Shown: in pieces, positions 15,897-25,472 of the stretch
Position numbering within the stretch: the stretch's first letter is position 1
How the letters are laid out: the number at the start of each line of letters is the position of its first letter
Assembly (NCBI RefSeq): GCF_943913405.1
Contig: NZ_CALTYA010000014.1
Location: forward strand, 13,862-77,861
From: an uncultured Flavobacterium sp.
GTDB taxonomy: Bacteria > Bacteroidota > Bacteroidia > Flavobacteriales > Flavobacteriaceae
Length of the DNA: 64,000 nt
Direction: 5' to 3'
Notes under the pieces: generated by a model
Seen by the model: only the letters and a program-made list of their open reading frames with translations
Database searches by the model: none
What the model was told of the DNA's origin: nothing
Program-made: the position numbers and the translations under genes

Positions 15897-18386
15897 ATGC
15901 AAAAAACTACTACGATTTCCCAATTTCTGGATAAAAGACATAATCTGCCTCGATGGATAAAAATTGCCATTAAGATTTTTTGTGGTGCAATTTTATTTAT
16001 AATCGTCGCTTACATTGGGCTGGCGTTTTATATTAATACAAATAAGAAGGAAATTCTAGCTAAAGTTACTTCTGAAATCAACGAAAATTTAAACGGGAAA
16101 TTCACGGCAGAAGATATGGAACCAACATTTCTTCAAGGCTTCCCCAAGATTTCTTTGCGCTTAAATAATGTCGTAGTGAAAGACAACCAATGGGCAAAAC
16201 ACAAAAAGACATTGCTGAAAGCGAAAGATTTTAATATTTCGATCAACTCAATGGCTTTTTTGCGCGGCACGGTTGAAATCAAGAAAATACAAATCAGCGA
16301 CGCTCAAATTTATCTTTATGAAGATGCTTCCGGATATAGCAATACGGCTATTTTCAAGACTAAAAAAGAGAAAAAAGCAACCGATGGTGACAGCAATTCT
16401 TTTGCAGAAATCAAGGCTTTTGAATTGGATAACGTGAATTTTATTTCAGACAATCAAAGGCGGAACAAGCTTTTCGATTTCCAGATTAATAATTTAAAGG
16501 GGAATATTGATTTTGTTTCCGAAGGCTGGAATGCGACTTTAAAACTAGATGCTTTTGCCAAAAGCTTTGCTTTCAACACCAAGCACGGCAGTTTTATGAA
16601 GAAAAAAGCTCTAAAAGGAAAGCTGGAAATCAATTTTAATAATGAAAAGCAAGCCTTGACAATTGCTCCGAGTGATCTGCAGATTGGCGATAATGATTTT
16701 AATGTAGGCGGAAAATTTAATGTAGGCAAAGACAATTCTGAATTTTCAATAAACATAAAAGTCGCAGAAATTCTCTGGAGGCAAGCCAGCGATCTGCTTT
16801 CTAATAATATCAGTTTCCAGCTCGATCGTTTTGATTTAGAAAAACCGATTACAGTGACTTGCGATATTATTGGCGATTTGAATGCGGAAGGCGATCCGCT
16901 GATTTATGTAAATGCGAAGGTCACAAACAACAGGCTTCACGTTCCTGACGGCATCGTGGATAATTGCAATTTCAACGGAATTTTTACCAATGAATTTATA
17001 AAAGGAAAAGGTTTTGACGACCCAAATTCTGCGGTAAAACTCTATAATTTTAAAGGTGAATACAAGCAAATGCCTTTCACGATGGATTCTGCCATTATCA
17101 ACGATTTCAACAAACCTTTTGCTACAGGAGTTTTTAAATCAAAGTTTCCGTTACAGCAATTAAACAATGCGATTGATGCTGATTTGCTCAAATTTTCTAG
17201 TGGAAATGCCAATGTCGAACTTAAATTCAGGGCTGATATTGTAAATCTTGAAATCACGAAGCCAAAATTTTCAGGCCTGATAAATATTGAAAAAGGCGAT
17301 GTGACTTATGCGCCCAGAAACCTTCGTTTTAATAATGCCAATGTAGCTTTGCAATTCACAGAATCTGATCTGCTGATTAAAAATATACAGCTACAGAGCG
17401 GGAAAAGCGTCGTTTTTATGGAAGGCGATATCCAAAATTTCTTGAATTTGTATTATACCGATCCTGAGAAAATTGTCTTGAATTGGAAAGTAAGAAGCCC
17501 GCAGATGCACATGGCCGAATTTTTAGGATTTTTAGGCGGAAGAAAGACAAAACGAATTGCCAAAAGAAAATCTCAAAAAAGCAATATTACTGAAAACCTG
17601 AACTTTTTATTCGAGAAAAGCAATGTCGCTATGGAAGTCAAAATAGATAAGTTTTACTATAATAAATTTTATGCGACCAATGTTTTGGCTAACGTACTGC
17701 TTTCTGAATCAGGAATAAATATTAGCAAAGCAACCATCAATCATGCTGACGGACACGTAAATATCAGCGGAAAAATGAACCAAGGCAAATCAAGCAATCA
17801 TTTTTCAATGAACACCACGGTCAGCAACGTCAATATTCAGAAGTTTTTCCATGCCTTCAATAATTTTGGGATGGAAACCATGTCGTCTAAAAATCTCAAA
17901 GGTTTTCTTTTTTCCAAAGCTTCTCTTTCTGGTAATATTAATAATGACGGCAGGATGATCCCAAAATCTATGAACGGAACTATTGCTTTTGACTTGAGAA
18001 AAGGCGCTTTGGTAAATTTTGATCCGATAAAAAGCGTAGGCAAATTTGCCTTTCCTTTTAGAAAACTAGATACGATTACCTTCACAAATCTAAATGGGAA
18101 GCTGGATATCAGCGGTGAAAAAATTACTATTTCTCCAATGAAAATCAATTCCAGCCTTCTCAATATGGATTTGGCAGGCGTTTATTCTTTCGGTCTGGGC
18201 ACTAATATTGCGCTCGATGTTCCGCTTAGAAATCCGAAAAAAGATAAAGATATTACTGATGAAGAACTTCTCGAAGAACGCAGAAATAGGGGAATCGTGT
18301 TGCATCTTCTTGCCACCGATGGCGACGATGGAAAAGTCAAAATCAAATTGGTAAGCAGAAAAACGCGAGACAATGCCGTGGAGTAA
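15897..18386 (+). CDS. AsmA-like family protein
   Basis: A protein of 829 residues. After a basic N-terminus there is one membrane anchor (about 25-48, IKIFCGAILFIIVAYIGLAFYI), then a long periplasmic region of repeating beta strands (KISLRLNNVVVKD, LKAKDFNISINSMAFL, IKKIQISDAQIYLY). This is the AsmA/TamB repeating beta-groove architecture, thought to move lipids or assist outer-membrane assembly between the two membranes. The ATG at 15897 starts the protein eight codons after a weaker TTG. It is flanked by terminators and so is monocistronic. It is a distinct gene from TamB at 25465-30582. Confidence 0.9.
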   Translation: MQKTTTISQFLDKRHNLPRWIKIAIKIFCGAILFIIVAYIGLAFYINTNKKEILAKVTSEINENLNGKFTAEDMEPTFLQGFPKISLRLNNVVVKDNQWAKHKKTLLKAKDFNISINSMAFLRGTVEIKKIQISDAQIYLYEDASGYSNTAIFKTKKEKKATDGDSNSFAEIKAFELDNVNFISDNQRRNKLFDFQINNLKGNIDFVSEGWNATLKLDAFAKSFAFNTKHGSFMKKKALKGKLEINFNNEKQALTIAPSDLQIGDNDFNVGGKFNVGKDNSEFSINIKVAEILWRQASDLLSNNISFQLDRFDLEKPITVTCDIIGDLNAEGDPLIYVNAKVTNNRLHVPDGIVDNCNFNGIFTNEFIKGKGFDDPNSAVKLYNFKGEYKQMPFTMDSAIINDFNKPFATGVFKSKFPLQQLNNAIDADLLKFSSGNANVELKFRADIVNLEITKPKFSGLINIEKGDVTYAPRNLRFNNANVALQFTESDLLIKNIQLQSGKSVVFMEGDIQNFLNLYYTDPEKIVLNWKVRSPQMHMAEFLGFLGGRKTKRIAKRKSQKSNITENLNFLFEKSNVAMEVKIDKFYYNKFYATNVLANVLLSESGINISKATINHADGHVNISGKMNQGKSSNHFSMNTTVSNVNIQKFFHAFNNFGMETMSSKNLKGFLFSKASLSGNINNDGRMIPKSMNGTIAFDLRKGALVNFDPIKSVGKFAFPFRKLDTITFTNLNGKLDISGEKITISPMKINSSLLNMDLAGVYSFGLGTNIALDVPLRNPKKDKDITDEELLEERRNRGIVLHLLATDGDDGKVKIKLVSRKTRDNAVE

Positions 18387-18445
18387 ATGCTGAAAATCTA
18401 GGTATTGCTGAAGATAATTAATTAAATAAAAGGAATTATTAAATT

Positions 18446-18477
18446 TAAAAACTGCAAAATCTCTTTGCGGTTTTTTT
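18446..18477 (+). terminator. Terminator after the AsmA-like gene
   Basis: AAACTGCAAA pairs with TTTGCGGTTT (one G-T pair) across a short loop, followed by a T run. Confidence 0.8.
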
Positions 18478-18585
18478 GTTCCTTTAGCAGATGTCTAATA
18501 AAAATTCTGTCTTAGATAAAAAAAATAGCAAATAATAATTAATTTTAATAATAAAATGATTTAACCCTTTTAAAAACTATAAAAC

Positions 18586-18957
18586 ATGAAAACAGTAAAA
18601 TTTATCGTTGCGCTTCTTTTCGGATTATTTTTTATCAATGCAGGGCTCAACAAATTCTTTAATTACATGCCGATGCCTGAAATGAGTGAGGAACAAATGA
18701 AACTCATGGAAGCTTTTGTGCGATTGACATGGCTCATGCCTCTTGTCGGTGCGGTGGAAGTCGTTGGAGGAATCTTATTTATTATTCCAAAATATCGCGC
18801 GCTGGGAGCAATTGTTATTCTTCCGGTAATGGTTGGTATTTTATTGCACAATATTGTTTTTGAACCGTCCGGACTTGCTATTGCATTGCCTGTCTTTTTA
18901 ATCAATGTTTGGATTATTGTTGATAATTGGGGCAAATACAAGCCTATGTTTTCATAA
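18586..18957 (+). CDS. DoxX-like integral membrane protein
   Basis: A protein of 123 residues with four membrane segments: residues 4-22, 49-68, 74-92 and 97-115. The motifs FFINAGLNKFFNYM near the N-terminus and VGAVEVVGGILFIIPKYRALGAI in the middle are those of the DoxX/DUF417-like superfamily. Members take part in thiol and redox stress or quinone-linked processes, but many have no known role. It stands alone, with no operon partner. Confidence 0.9.
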   Translation: MKTVKFIVALLFGLFFINAGLNKFFNYMPMPEMSEEQMKLMEAFVRLTWLMPLVGAVEVVGGILFIIPKYRALGAIVILPVMVGILLHNIVFEPSGLAIALPVFLINVWIIVDNWGKYKPMFS

Positions 18958-19124
18958 GCTGAAAATTATTTATTCTTTATTTAAATGTTATTGTCCAATA
19001 TACATAAGGTATTTTGGGCAATAACATTTAGCTTTTACATTTAGCAATTAATGCAATTAAATCTGGCAGAAAAAGATAAAAAATAAGATTGTCGTATCTT
19101 TGGGAAGTCTAAAAATAAATTCAC

Positions 19125-19595
19125 ATGAGCAATCCAGATAAATCTTCCAAAGCACAGGATGTAGCACTTACTGAAGATGTTATAGACCAAATTGAATCGT
19201 TAAGCGAGTCTGGTAATGAATATTTTGATGATGAAGAATATCAAGAGGCTATCCATATTTGGAAAGAAGCTCTAGCATTAATTCCAGAACCTCAAAATAT
19301 TTTTTCAGAAAGCCTTTGGCTGGAGACTTCAATTGGAGATTCTTATTTTATGCAAGGTGATCATAAAAATGCAATGCCTCATTTTTTAAATTCAAAGGGC
19401 AATATTGAAGAAAATGCTTATGCTAATCCGTTTATCATGTTGCGAATCGGGCAGTTGTATTTTGAATCAGGTGATCTTGAAAATGCAAAAGAATACCTGT
19501 TAAGAGCCTACCTGCTTGACGGAATAGAAATCTTTGAAGGAAGCAAAGAAAAATATTTTGAATTTTTACAGAAAAATGTAAAGCTGGATCAGTAG
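19125..19595 (+). CDS. Tetratricopeptide repeat protein
   Basis: A soluble acidic protein of 156 residues with about three TPR units: residues 30-63 (GNEYFDDEEYQEAIHIW), 68-100 (LWLETSIGDSYFMQGDHKNA) and 105-137 (IMLRIGQLYFESGDLENAKEYL). There is no signal peptide. TPR proteins bind other proteins; the partner here cannot be told. Its stop lies six bases from the stop of the convergent HxlR gene. Confidence 0.85.
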   Translation: MSNPDKSSKAQDVALTEDVIDQIESLSESGNEYFDDEEYQEAIHIWKEALALIPEPQNIFSESLWLETSIGDSYFMQGDHKNAMPHFLNSKGNIEENAYANPFIMLRIGQLYFESGDLENAKEYLLRAYLLDGIEIFEGSKEKYFEFLQKNVKLDQ

Positions 19596-19601
19596 AAAAT
19601 T

Positions 19602-19967
19602 CTATTTTCCTATTATTTCTTTTCGATGCAAATCTCCCCATTCTTTGAGGGCGATAATTACATTTTTAAGCGTCCCGCTGTGGGCAGTCGGCGCATATTC
19701 CACCATTGGCGGGAAAGTATCGTAGACTTTTCTAGTCAAAAGCTTATTTTCTTCCAATGCTTTTAATTCTTTTGAAAGCATTTTGTCGGTGATTCCGGTG
19801 ATTTCTTTTGCAATCTGCTTGAATCGTTTCGGTCCCTCTGACAAACTAATTAAAATCGGCAAGCGCCATCTCCCGTTTAAGACTTCCAAAGCATCCCTTA
19901 CCGGCAATAATGCGACGTTGCACTGCTGTGTATTGCAATCTTTTATTTCTGTTTCCTGCTCTTTCAT
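19602..19967 (-). CDS. HxlR family winged-helix transcriptional regulator
   Basis: A protein of 121 residues with a winged-helix domain of the HxlR family: VRDALEVLNGRWRLPILISLSEGPKRF (about 23-49), then the recognition region ITGITDKMLSKELKALEENKLLTRKVYDTFPPMVEYAPT. Cysteines at 11 and 16 in the N-terminal arm (DCNTQQC) could be redox sensors, as in some HxlR proteins that respond to quinones, aldehydes or diamide. It is divergent from the azoreductase gene, with a palindromic operator between them, so it most likely controls that gene and perhaps itself. Confidence 0.95.
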   Translation of the reverse strand: MKEQETEIKDCNTQQCNVALLPVRDALEVLNGRWRLPILISLSEGPKRFKQIAKEITGITDKMLSKELKALEENKLLTRKVYDTFPPMVEYAPTAHSGTLKNVIIALKEWGDLHRKEIIGK

Positions 19968-19993
19968 AGTATTTGCTGTTTGCTATCCTAAAG

Positions 19994-20023
19994 TATAGCG
20001 CTATCTAAGAGGATAGTGCTATA
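19994..20023. promoter_or_regulatory. Palindromic operator between hxlR-type gene and azoR
   Basis: TATAGCGCTATC (19994-20005) and GATAGTGCTATA (20012-20023) form an inverted repeat with 11 of 12 positions matching and a six-base spacer. Extra half-sites, GCTATCC at 19982 and GGGATAG at 20027, flank it. It lies 27 bp before the regulator ATG and covers the -33 region implied by the azoR -7 box. It is therefore the expected binding site of the HxlR protein. Confidence 0.8.
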
Positions 20024-20043
20024 AAAGGGATAGTAAATGTATC

Positions 20044-20051
20044 TAGTTTTG
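20044..20051 (+). promoter_or_regulatory. Candidate -7 box of azoR
   Basis: TAGTTTTG matches TAnnTTTG and lies 29 bp before the ATG. The expected -33 position falls on the right edge of the palindromic operator and lacks TTTG, as would suit a repressed or activator-dependent promoter. Confidence 0.6.
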
Positions 20052-20080
20052 TCTCTTCACACAAATAAATTAGTTCAAAA

Positions 20081-20689
20081 ATGAAAAAAATCTTGAATAT
20101 TACCAGCAGCATCAACGGCGAAAAATCTTTCAGCAACAAACTGTCAAAAGCAATTGTTGAGAAAATTCAGAAGTCAAATGCTGGTAGCGAAGTCCAAACG
20201 CATGATTTGGCTGTTAAACCGCTTCCTCATTTAGAATCTCTGCATTTTACGGCCTTTTATACGCCGGAAGAGGCTAGGACAGAAGTACAAAAAGAAGCAG
20301 TACAGCTTTCTGATGAAGCAATAAAGGAAGTATTGGATGCTGATTTCATCGTGATTGGTGTCGGCCTTTATAACCTGGGAATTCCTTCCACATTAAAAGC
20401 ATGGATTGACCATATTACTAGGTCTGGAATCACCTTCAGCTATGCCGACGGTTATCCAAAAGGGCTATTAGTTAACAAAAAAGTATATCTGGCCATCGCT
20501 TCTGGAGCCGTTTTCTCAGGCACAGCATTGAAAGACAGCGATTTTACAGAAAATTACTTGAGAAAGATGCTTGGATTTTTAGGAATCACTGATGTTACCG
20601 TTTTTAGGGCAGAAGGAACGATGATGCCCGAATTTTCTGAGAATGCAATTCCAAAGATTTTAGAATCTATAGAAGAATTTGCTTTTTAA
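20081..20689 (+). CDS. azoR: FMN-dependent NADH:azo/quinone oxidoreductase
   Basis: A cytoplasmic flavoprotein of 202 residues in the flavodoxin-like AzoR family, reducing azo compounds and quinones with NADH. FMN-binding motifs are the N-terminal SSINGEKSFSNKLS (residues 9-22) and GVGLYNLGIPSTLKAWIDHI near 94-113, followed by RSGITFSYADGYPKGLL. The length is normal. The divergent HxlR regulator and operator suggest induction by electrophiles or quinones. A terminator follows eight bases after the stop. Confidence 0.94.
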   Translation: MKKILNITSSINGEKSFSNKLSKAIVEKIQKSNAGSEVQTHDLAVKPLPHLESLHFTAFYTPEEARTEVQKEAVQLSDEAIKEVLDADFIVIGVGLYNLGIPSTLKAWIDHITRSGITFSYADGYPKGLLVNKKVYLAIASGAVFSGTALKDSDFTENYLRKMLGFLGITDVTVFRAEGTMMPEFSENAIPKILESIEEFAF

Positions 20690-20696
20690 ATTAAAG

Positions 20697-20727
20697 AAAC
20701 TGCAAGTTAAAGCTTGCAGTTTTTTGA
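20697..20727 (+). terminator. Terminator after azoR
   Basis: AAACTGCAAG and CTTGCAGTTT form a perfect 10-bp stem with a six-base loop, followed by T residues. Confidence 0.92.
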
Positions 20728-20867
20728 TTTTTATTAACTATTTTTGAATTGTATTCTTTTAAAATAAGTTAAAATATATAAATTTGTATTGATTTGTAAT
20801 GGTTGTTCAGAATTATTTGTAAGTATAATTCTTTCCGAAATTGTCATAAACTATTAATACGAACTTT

Positions 20868-23126
20868 ATGGGCAAGCTATATCTTTTTACCATTCTCATT
20901 TTCTTGCTTATTGGCAATATTGCTTATGCGCAATACGATACAAAATTATACAACAAACTTCACAAAGAACTGGCTGCTGTAAAATCGGATACTGCCAAAA
21001 TTCGGATAATGGCACAATTGGGCGATTACTACATTGAAGAATCGTATATGAAAGGCTTTAAAAAGTCAATGGACACGGCATTTCACTATGCAAAGAAGCT
21101 GGAGAATTTTAGCAAATCGATTAATTCAAGTTATGGGCTGAGTGAAACTTATTTGCTTTATGCAAAGGGATTCAGCATTATGTCGAGACATGCTGAAGGC
21201 GCCGTTTATGCTCAAAAAGCCATAGATATCAATTTAAAATCAAGGAATAAAAAAGATTACATTCGTTCTTACAGGACGCTGCTGATGGAAAACAGGTACC
21301 TTAAGGACAATGAGGAAAATATCAAGCTCGGAGAAAAAATTATCCAATTGGCGAAAGAATCTGGGAATAATTTTGAAATCGCAAAGAGCTATGAACTGCT
21401 GGCTGATTTTTATGAAGTCAAGATGGATCTGTCCAAAACATTATACGTCTTAGAACAATCTTTGAAATATTATAAATTGGCAGGCGAGAAGCGTGTTCAA
21501 AATGCCTATGGGTTCATGGCAACCATTTATGGCACATTGGGCGAGCAAGAAAAATCATTTGCAGCTATTACAAAATCGATTGCTCTTGTTGAAAAATATA
21601 ACGACCGAACTTATTATACTTCCACGATTTTCAGCATTGCAGGAAAAACCTACCGTGAGATGGAAAGGTATGATGAAGCGGAGAAATATTATAAGAAAGC
21701 TTATCAAAATTCCAAGCGATTTGGGGACGATGTTTTTGAAGTCATAACGGCTAAAAGCTTGATCAGCATTTTAATCTTGAAAAAAAAAGAGAAAGAGATT
21801 CTGCCTTATTTACTAGAAATTGAACAGAAGTATGATAAGATAAGAAGTCCTTACCGAGAATTGGGAATAGCGGTTTTGCTCGAAAGGTATTTAGCAATGA
21901 ATAATCTTGCGAAAGCAGAAAAATATTTTAACCTAGCAAAACAATCATTTGCAAATCTTGACGATACCGGAGCCGTTCAGCAGCAGCTTTTTGACGGCAT
22001 GGCGCTGTATTATTTCAAGACCAAAAAATATGATCTGGCGGAGGAAAATGCTTTAAAATCTAAAGCAATTTCTGAAAAGGCAAAGGCGAAGTTCAGGCTT
22101 AAAAAGAATTATGAAATGCTATTCAAAATTGATTCTGCCAAGGGAAAATATCTTTCTGCAATGCGATATCAGAATCTGGTTAATATTTACAAAGACAGCC
22201 TATTCAATGAAACAAAAAGCAAACAGCTTGCGCAAATGCAGGTTGAATATGATGTTGAGAAAAAGGACAAAGACAATCTGCTATTGAAACAGCAAGCGTC
22301 GCTGAGAGATGCAAAATTATCAAAAGCGACATTTGTCAGAAACATAAGCTTTCTTGGTATTTTATTGCTGATTCTGGCTATCGCAATGATTTATAGACGC
22401 TTCAGGATTAACCAGCGCATAAAAAAAGAAATAGACCACAAGAATGAAATCCTGCTGCATTTTATCGATGAAAAAGAATGGCTGCTGAAGGAAATTCATC
22501 ACAGGGTGAAGAATAATCTGCAGATTGTAATGAGCCTTTTAAACACGCAGTCCCATTTTTTAAATGATAATTCCGCCAAGGAAGCCATTAAAAACAGCCA
22601 GGATAGAATCCATTCTATTTCATTGATTCATAAGAAATTATACCAAGCTGACAATGTCGTTTCTGTAAATATGGAATTGTATGTCATGGAACTTACCGAA
22701 TATTTTAAAGCTTCTTTTGATACCAAACAGCGCTTGCGGTTTATTTTAGAAATTGAGCCGATCGAGCTAGATTCGTCTCAGGCAGTTCCGGTGGGATTGA
22801 TTTTAAATGAGGCCGTCAGCAATGCGATCAAACATGCTTTTCCTGAAAATAGGGAAGGAATAATAGAAATTAAGCTTCATCATGCACCCGAAAACAAAAT
22901 CCTGCTTTCAATAAAAGATAATGGAATCGGGACAAACGATGATTTGAACGATCATAATTTTTCTTCGCTCGGCATAAAGCTGATAAAAGGATTCAGTAGT
23001 GAACTGAAAGCAAAATTAAATTTTGTAAATGAAAACGGACTCACAGTTTATTTAGAACTTCCCGACACTAAAAAACTTCAAGATGCGAACAGCGTAAGAT
23101 TTGAAATTAAAACCAAAGTAGCATAA
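20868..23126 (+). CDS. TPR-containing sensor histidine kinase (HisKA_2 type)
   Basis: A protein of 752 residues. A signal peptide (1-22, ending AYAQ) exports a periplasmic sensor of about seven TPR units (25-430). A coiled coil (about 440-485) leads to one membrane span (about 489-510). The cytoplasmic kinase begins with the HisKA_2 motif KEIHHRVKNNLQIVMSLL, with the phosphoryl histidine at 544 or 545. The ATPase domain follows, with LILNEAVSNAIKHAFP (N box) and IKDNGIG (G box). It belongs to the same group as many Bacteroidota TPR kinases. No response regulator is adjacent, so it is an orphan. A TAAATTTG at 20779-20786 may be its -7 box. Confidence 0.93.
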   Translation: MGKLYLFTILIFLLIGNIAYAQYDTKLYNKLHKELAAVKSDTAKIRIMAQLGDYYIEESYMKGFKKSMDTAFHYAKKLENFSKSINSSYGLSETYLLYAKGFSIMSRHAEGAVYAQKAIDINLKSRNKKDYIRSYRTLLMENRYLKDNEENIKLGEKIIQLAKESGNNFEIAKSYELLADFYEVKMDLSKTLYVLEQSLKYYKLAGEKRVQNAYGFMATIYGTLGEQEKSFAAITKSIALVEKYNDRTYYTSTIFSIAGKTYREMERYDEAEKYYKKAYQNSKRFGDDVFEVITAKSLISILILKKKEKEILPYLLEIEQKYDKIRSPYRELGIAVLLERYLAMNNLAKAEKYFNLAKQSFANLDDTGAVQQQLFDGMALYYFKTKKYDLAEENALKSKAISEKAKAKFRLKKNYEMLFKIDSAKGKYLSAMRYQNLVNIYKDSLFNETKSKQLAQMQVEYDVEKKDKDNLLLKQQASLRDAKLSKATFVRNISFLGILLLILAIAMIYRRFRINQRIKKEIDHKNEILLHFIDEKEWLLKEIHHRVKNNLQIVMSLLNTQSHFLNDNSAKEAIKNSQDRIHSISLIHKKLYQADNVVSVNMELYVMELTEYFKASFDTKQRLRFILEIEPIELDSSQAVPVGLILNEAVSNAIKHAFPENREGIIEIKLHHAPENKILLSIKDNGIGTNDDLNDHNFSSLGIKLIKGFSSELKAKLNFVNENGLTVYLELPDTKKLQDANSVRFEIKTKVA

Positions 23127-23132
23127 AAAAAC

Positions 23133-25472
23133 TTAAAAAGGATATCCGATTGCCAAGTTAAATACTAGGTTTTCTTTTCTCCAGCCACTGTCTCCGAAGG
23201 AAATTTTATCTAAAACCCAGCGGTCACCTTCCGGTAAATAAGGCTTTCTTAAAGGAAATGCCAAATCTAATCTTAAGACAAGGAAAGATAAGTCGAAACG
23301 CAGACCAGCTCCGGTTCCTACGGCTAGTTGCTCATAGAATTTTCCTGTAAATTCAGCTCCAGGTCGTGCATCCTCTTTGTTCATCAGCCAGATATTTCCG
23401 GCATCAACGAAGATGGCTCCGTGGACAATGCTGAATAATTTTGCGCGGTATTCTGTATTTAATTCTAGTTTCAAATCTCCAGATTGATCAGGCAGGAAAG
23501 AATTGGCATCAATATTTTCTTTAAAAGTTCCAGGTCCGATTGAACGCGCTCTGAACGCGCGAATGCTGTTAGTTCCGCCAATAAAAAACTGCTTGATAAA
23601 AGGCATTTGGTCTGAATTTCCATAAGGAACGCCGACGCCCGCAATAATTCTGCTCGCCAATTGCGAATCTCTTCCAAGCTTTAAATAATGACGAAATTCA
23701 TGCTCCATTTTGGCAAACTGGCTAAAAGGAACACCCAAAATTTCCTTCGGATCCTCTTTGTCGCCGCCCATAACCAAGCCGGTAATTGTTGCAGAAAGAT
23801 CCAAACTTCCTTTGTAATAAATCGTATTCTTTTTTCTTTTCTGCATCGTATTGGTATACGTGTAAGAATAAGTCGGTCCAAAAATCAACTGCTTGTCAAT
23901 TACTCTTTGCAAAGCTGGATTTGCCGGAATCGCAGGTGTTCCGTCAGGCTGGGCTGCAACTCCGTCGATCTGTCTTTGGTATTCGTCGGTCACATTTCCA
24001 GATGTTACATACGTGATTTCGGTCACATTTAACTGGTGTTCTTTTCGAGCATTTTCTTTCCATAAATAGCCAAACGAACCCTTGAAAGTATTTAAAGTAT
24101 AAAGTCTCTGGCGTTCTTGGTGCTCAAATCCGATTAAAGCTCTAGTTTTTGGAACAAATCCTTCGCCAGATTCCATCTTGAACGGACCGATAAATCGTGG
24201 CCAGACCAAGCTTGCTTCGCCTCCAAAACGAAAAACATTATAGCCTTTATTTTGTCCTGAAACTTGTACTTCCATTCCTCCAAATCCTGTCAAAGTCAGT
24301 AATTCTGCGCCTTTGAAAGTATTTCTGTTGCTCCAGTTTACATTAAGTTCTGTTCCGGTATAATTTGCTGAATTCGTCTTGGCTAAAACTTCCACGCGAA
24401 TTGATTTTTTTGGAAGCGGTGTCAGATAATAATAAGCATCCAAAGCATTTTTTATAGAATCAGACGGACGGAATTCGTTTTTTACAAACTTAAAAGTACC
24501 CAAATTTACCAATCGGTTCAAAGACAGATTGTGGTCGGTTCTATTGTAAACATCGCCTTTGTGGAAATAAAGCGTTCGGTCATAAATTCTGGGATCAAAA
24601 GTCCTAGCAGTATCAATTATGGTAAAATCCTTATACTTTTCAGGAATTGATTTTGACGTAATATCTGTGCTGTCATTTGCCGAAAGCGTATAATTTGGAT
24701 AAATCGTAATTTGGTCAATCGTATAAATCTGCTTCGCCTTTTCTGGTGTTTGCTCTTTCACTTTTACGATCAAATCAACTTCTTTGGTACCGACAGTGCT
24801 GTCGACTTGAATCAAAAGATAATCCGGATTGAAATAAAAGTAGCCTCGTTCTTTCAGCCTCGTGTCGATGCGTTCTCTTTCGGTTTTAATTCTATCCAAG
24901 TCATAGGGCTGTCCGACTCTCAAACGGCTTCTTCTTCCTAATCTTGCAATGTCTCTCGCCAAAGTTGTTGTCGTGTCGGTTGGAAAAGTGACGCTTTTTA
25001 TTTTATATTGGTATCCTGGGCGGACAATATATTCAGCTGTTACTTTTCTGTTTTTGCTTTTTCCGGTAGAATCAGATTCAGTTCTTACTTTAAAATACCC
25101 TTTATTTTCAGCATAATTTTGAAGAATACTTTCATTGTAGGCCAAATCAACCTGACTGAATAAAACTGGTGGCTGGCCAACTTTATTACGGAGCCAATAA
25201 CGGAAACCTTTTTCTTTTTTAGGTTCTCCGGCTAGATTATAAAAATATAATTTCGGACGTAATCCTAAGATAGAGCTATTTGGTTTTGGACGTAACAAAG
25301 GTTCCAATTCATTTTCCAAATTCTTGCGGTCTTTTTTAGACATCGTAGTATCTTCAACCTTTACCGAACCGCCAACATACAAAGCTTCTCCTTCAGGCAG
25401 GTATTTCAAATTGCTACAGCCACACAAAAAAAGTGTTGCAAAACAGAGATAATATAGTGTGCTTTTAGTCAT
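23133..25472 (-). CDS. TamA/BamA-like outer membrane assembly protein, lipidated (TamL type)
   Basis: A protein of 779 residues from the ATG at 25472. It has a lipoprotein signal (lipobox LFLCGC, cysteine about 19), POTRA-like segments in the N-terminal half (YKIKSVTFPTDTT, RLRVGQPYDLDRIKTERERI), and a C-terminal Omp85 barrel with FIGGTNSIRAFRARSIGPGTF (the RGF-type region) and the final LAIGYPF. Lipidated TamA relatives paired with TamB are known in Bacteroidetes as TamL. The start overlaps the tamB stop by eight bases, showing coupled translation. It should act in the outer membrane to insert proteins. A longer start further upstream lies inside tamB and lacks a proper signal peptide. Confidence 0.93.
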   Translation of the reverse strand: MTKSTLYYLCFATLFLCGCSNLKYLPEGEALYVGGSVKVEDTTMSKKDRKNLENELEPLLRPKPNSSILGLRPKLYFYNLAGEPKKEKGFRYWLRNKVGQPPVLFSQVDLAYNESILQNYAENKGYFKVRTESDSTGKSKNRKVTAEYIVRPGYQYKIKSVTFPTDTTTTLARDIARLGRRSRLRVGQPYDLDRIKTERERIDTRLKERGYFYFNPDYLLIQVDSTVGTKEVDLIVKVKEQTPEKAKQIYTIDQITIYPNYTLSANDSTDITSKSIPEKYKDFTIIDTARTFDPRIYDRTLYFHKGDVYNRTDHNLSLNRLVNLGTFKFVKNEFRPSDSIKNALDAYYYLTPLPKKSIRVEVLAKTNSANYTGTELNVNWSNRNTFKGAELLTLTGFGGMEVQVSGQNKGYNVFRFGGEASLVWPRFIGPFKMESGEGFVPKTRALIGFEHQERQRLYTLNTFKGSFGYLWKENARKEHQLNVTEITYVTSGNVTDEYQRQIDGVAAQPDGTPAIPANPALQRVIDKQLIFGPTYSYTYTNTMQKRKKNTIYYKGSLDLSATITGLVMGGDKEDPKEILGVPFSQFAKMEHEFRHYLKLGRDSQLASRIIAGVGVPYGNSDQMPFIKQFFIGGTNSIRAFRARSIGPGTFKENIDANSFLPDQSGDLKLELNTEYRAKLFSIVHGAIFVDAGNIWLMNKEDARPGAEFTGKFYEQLAVGTGAGLRFDLSFLVLRLDLAFPLRKPYLPEGDRWVLDKISFGDSGWRKENLVFNLAIGYPF

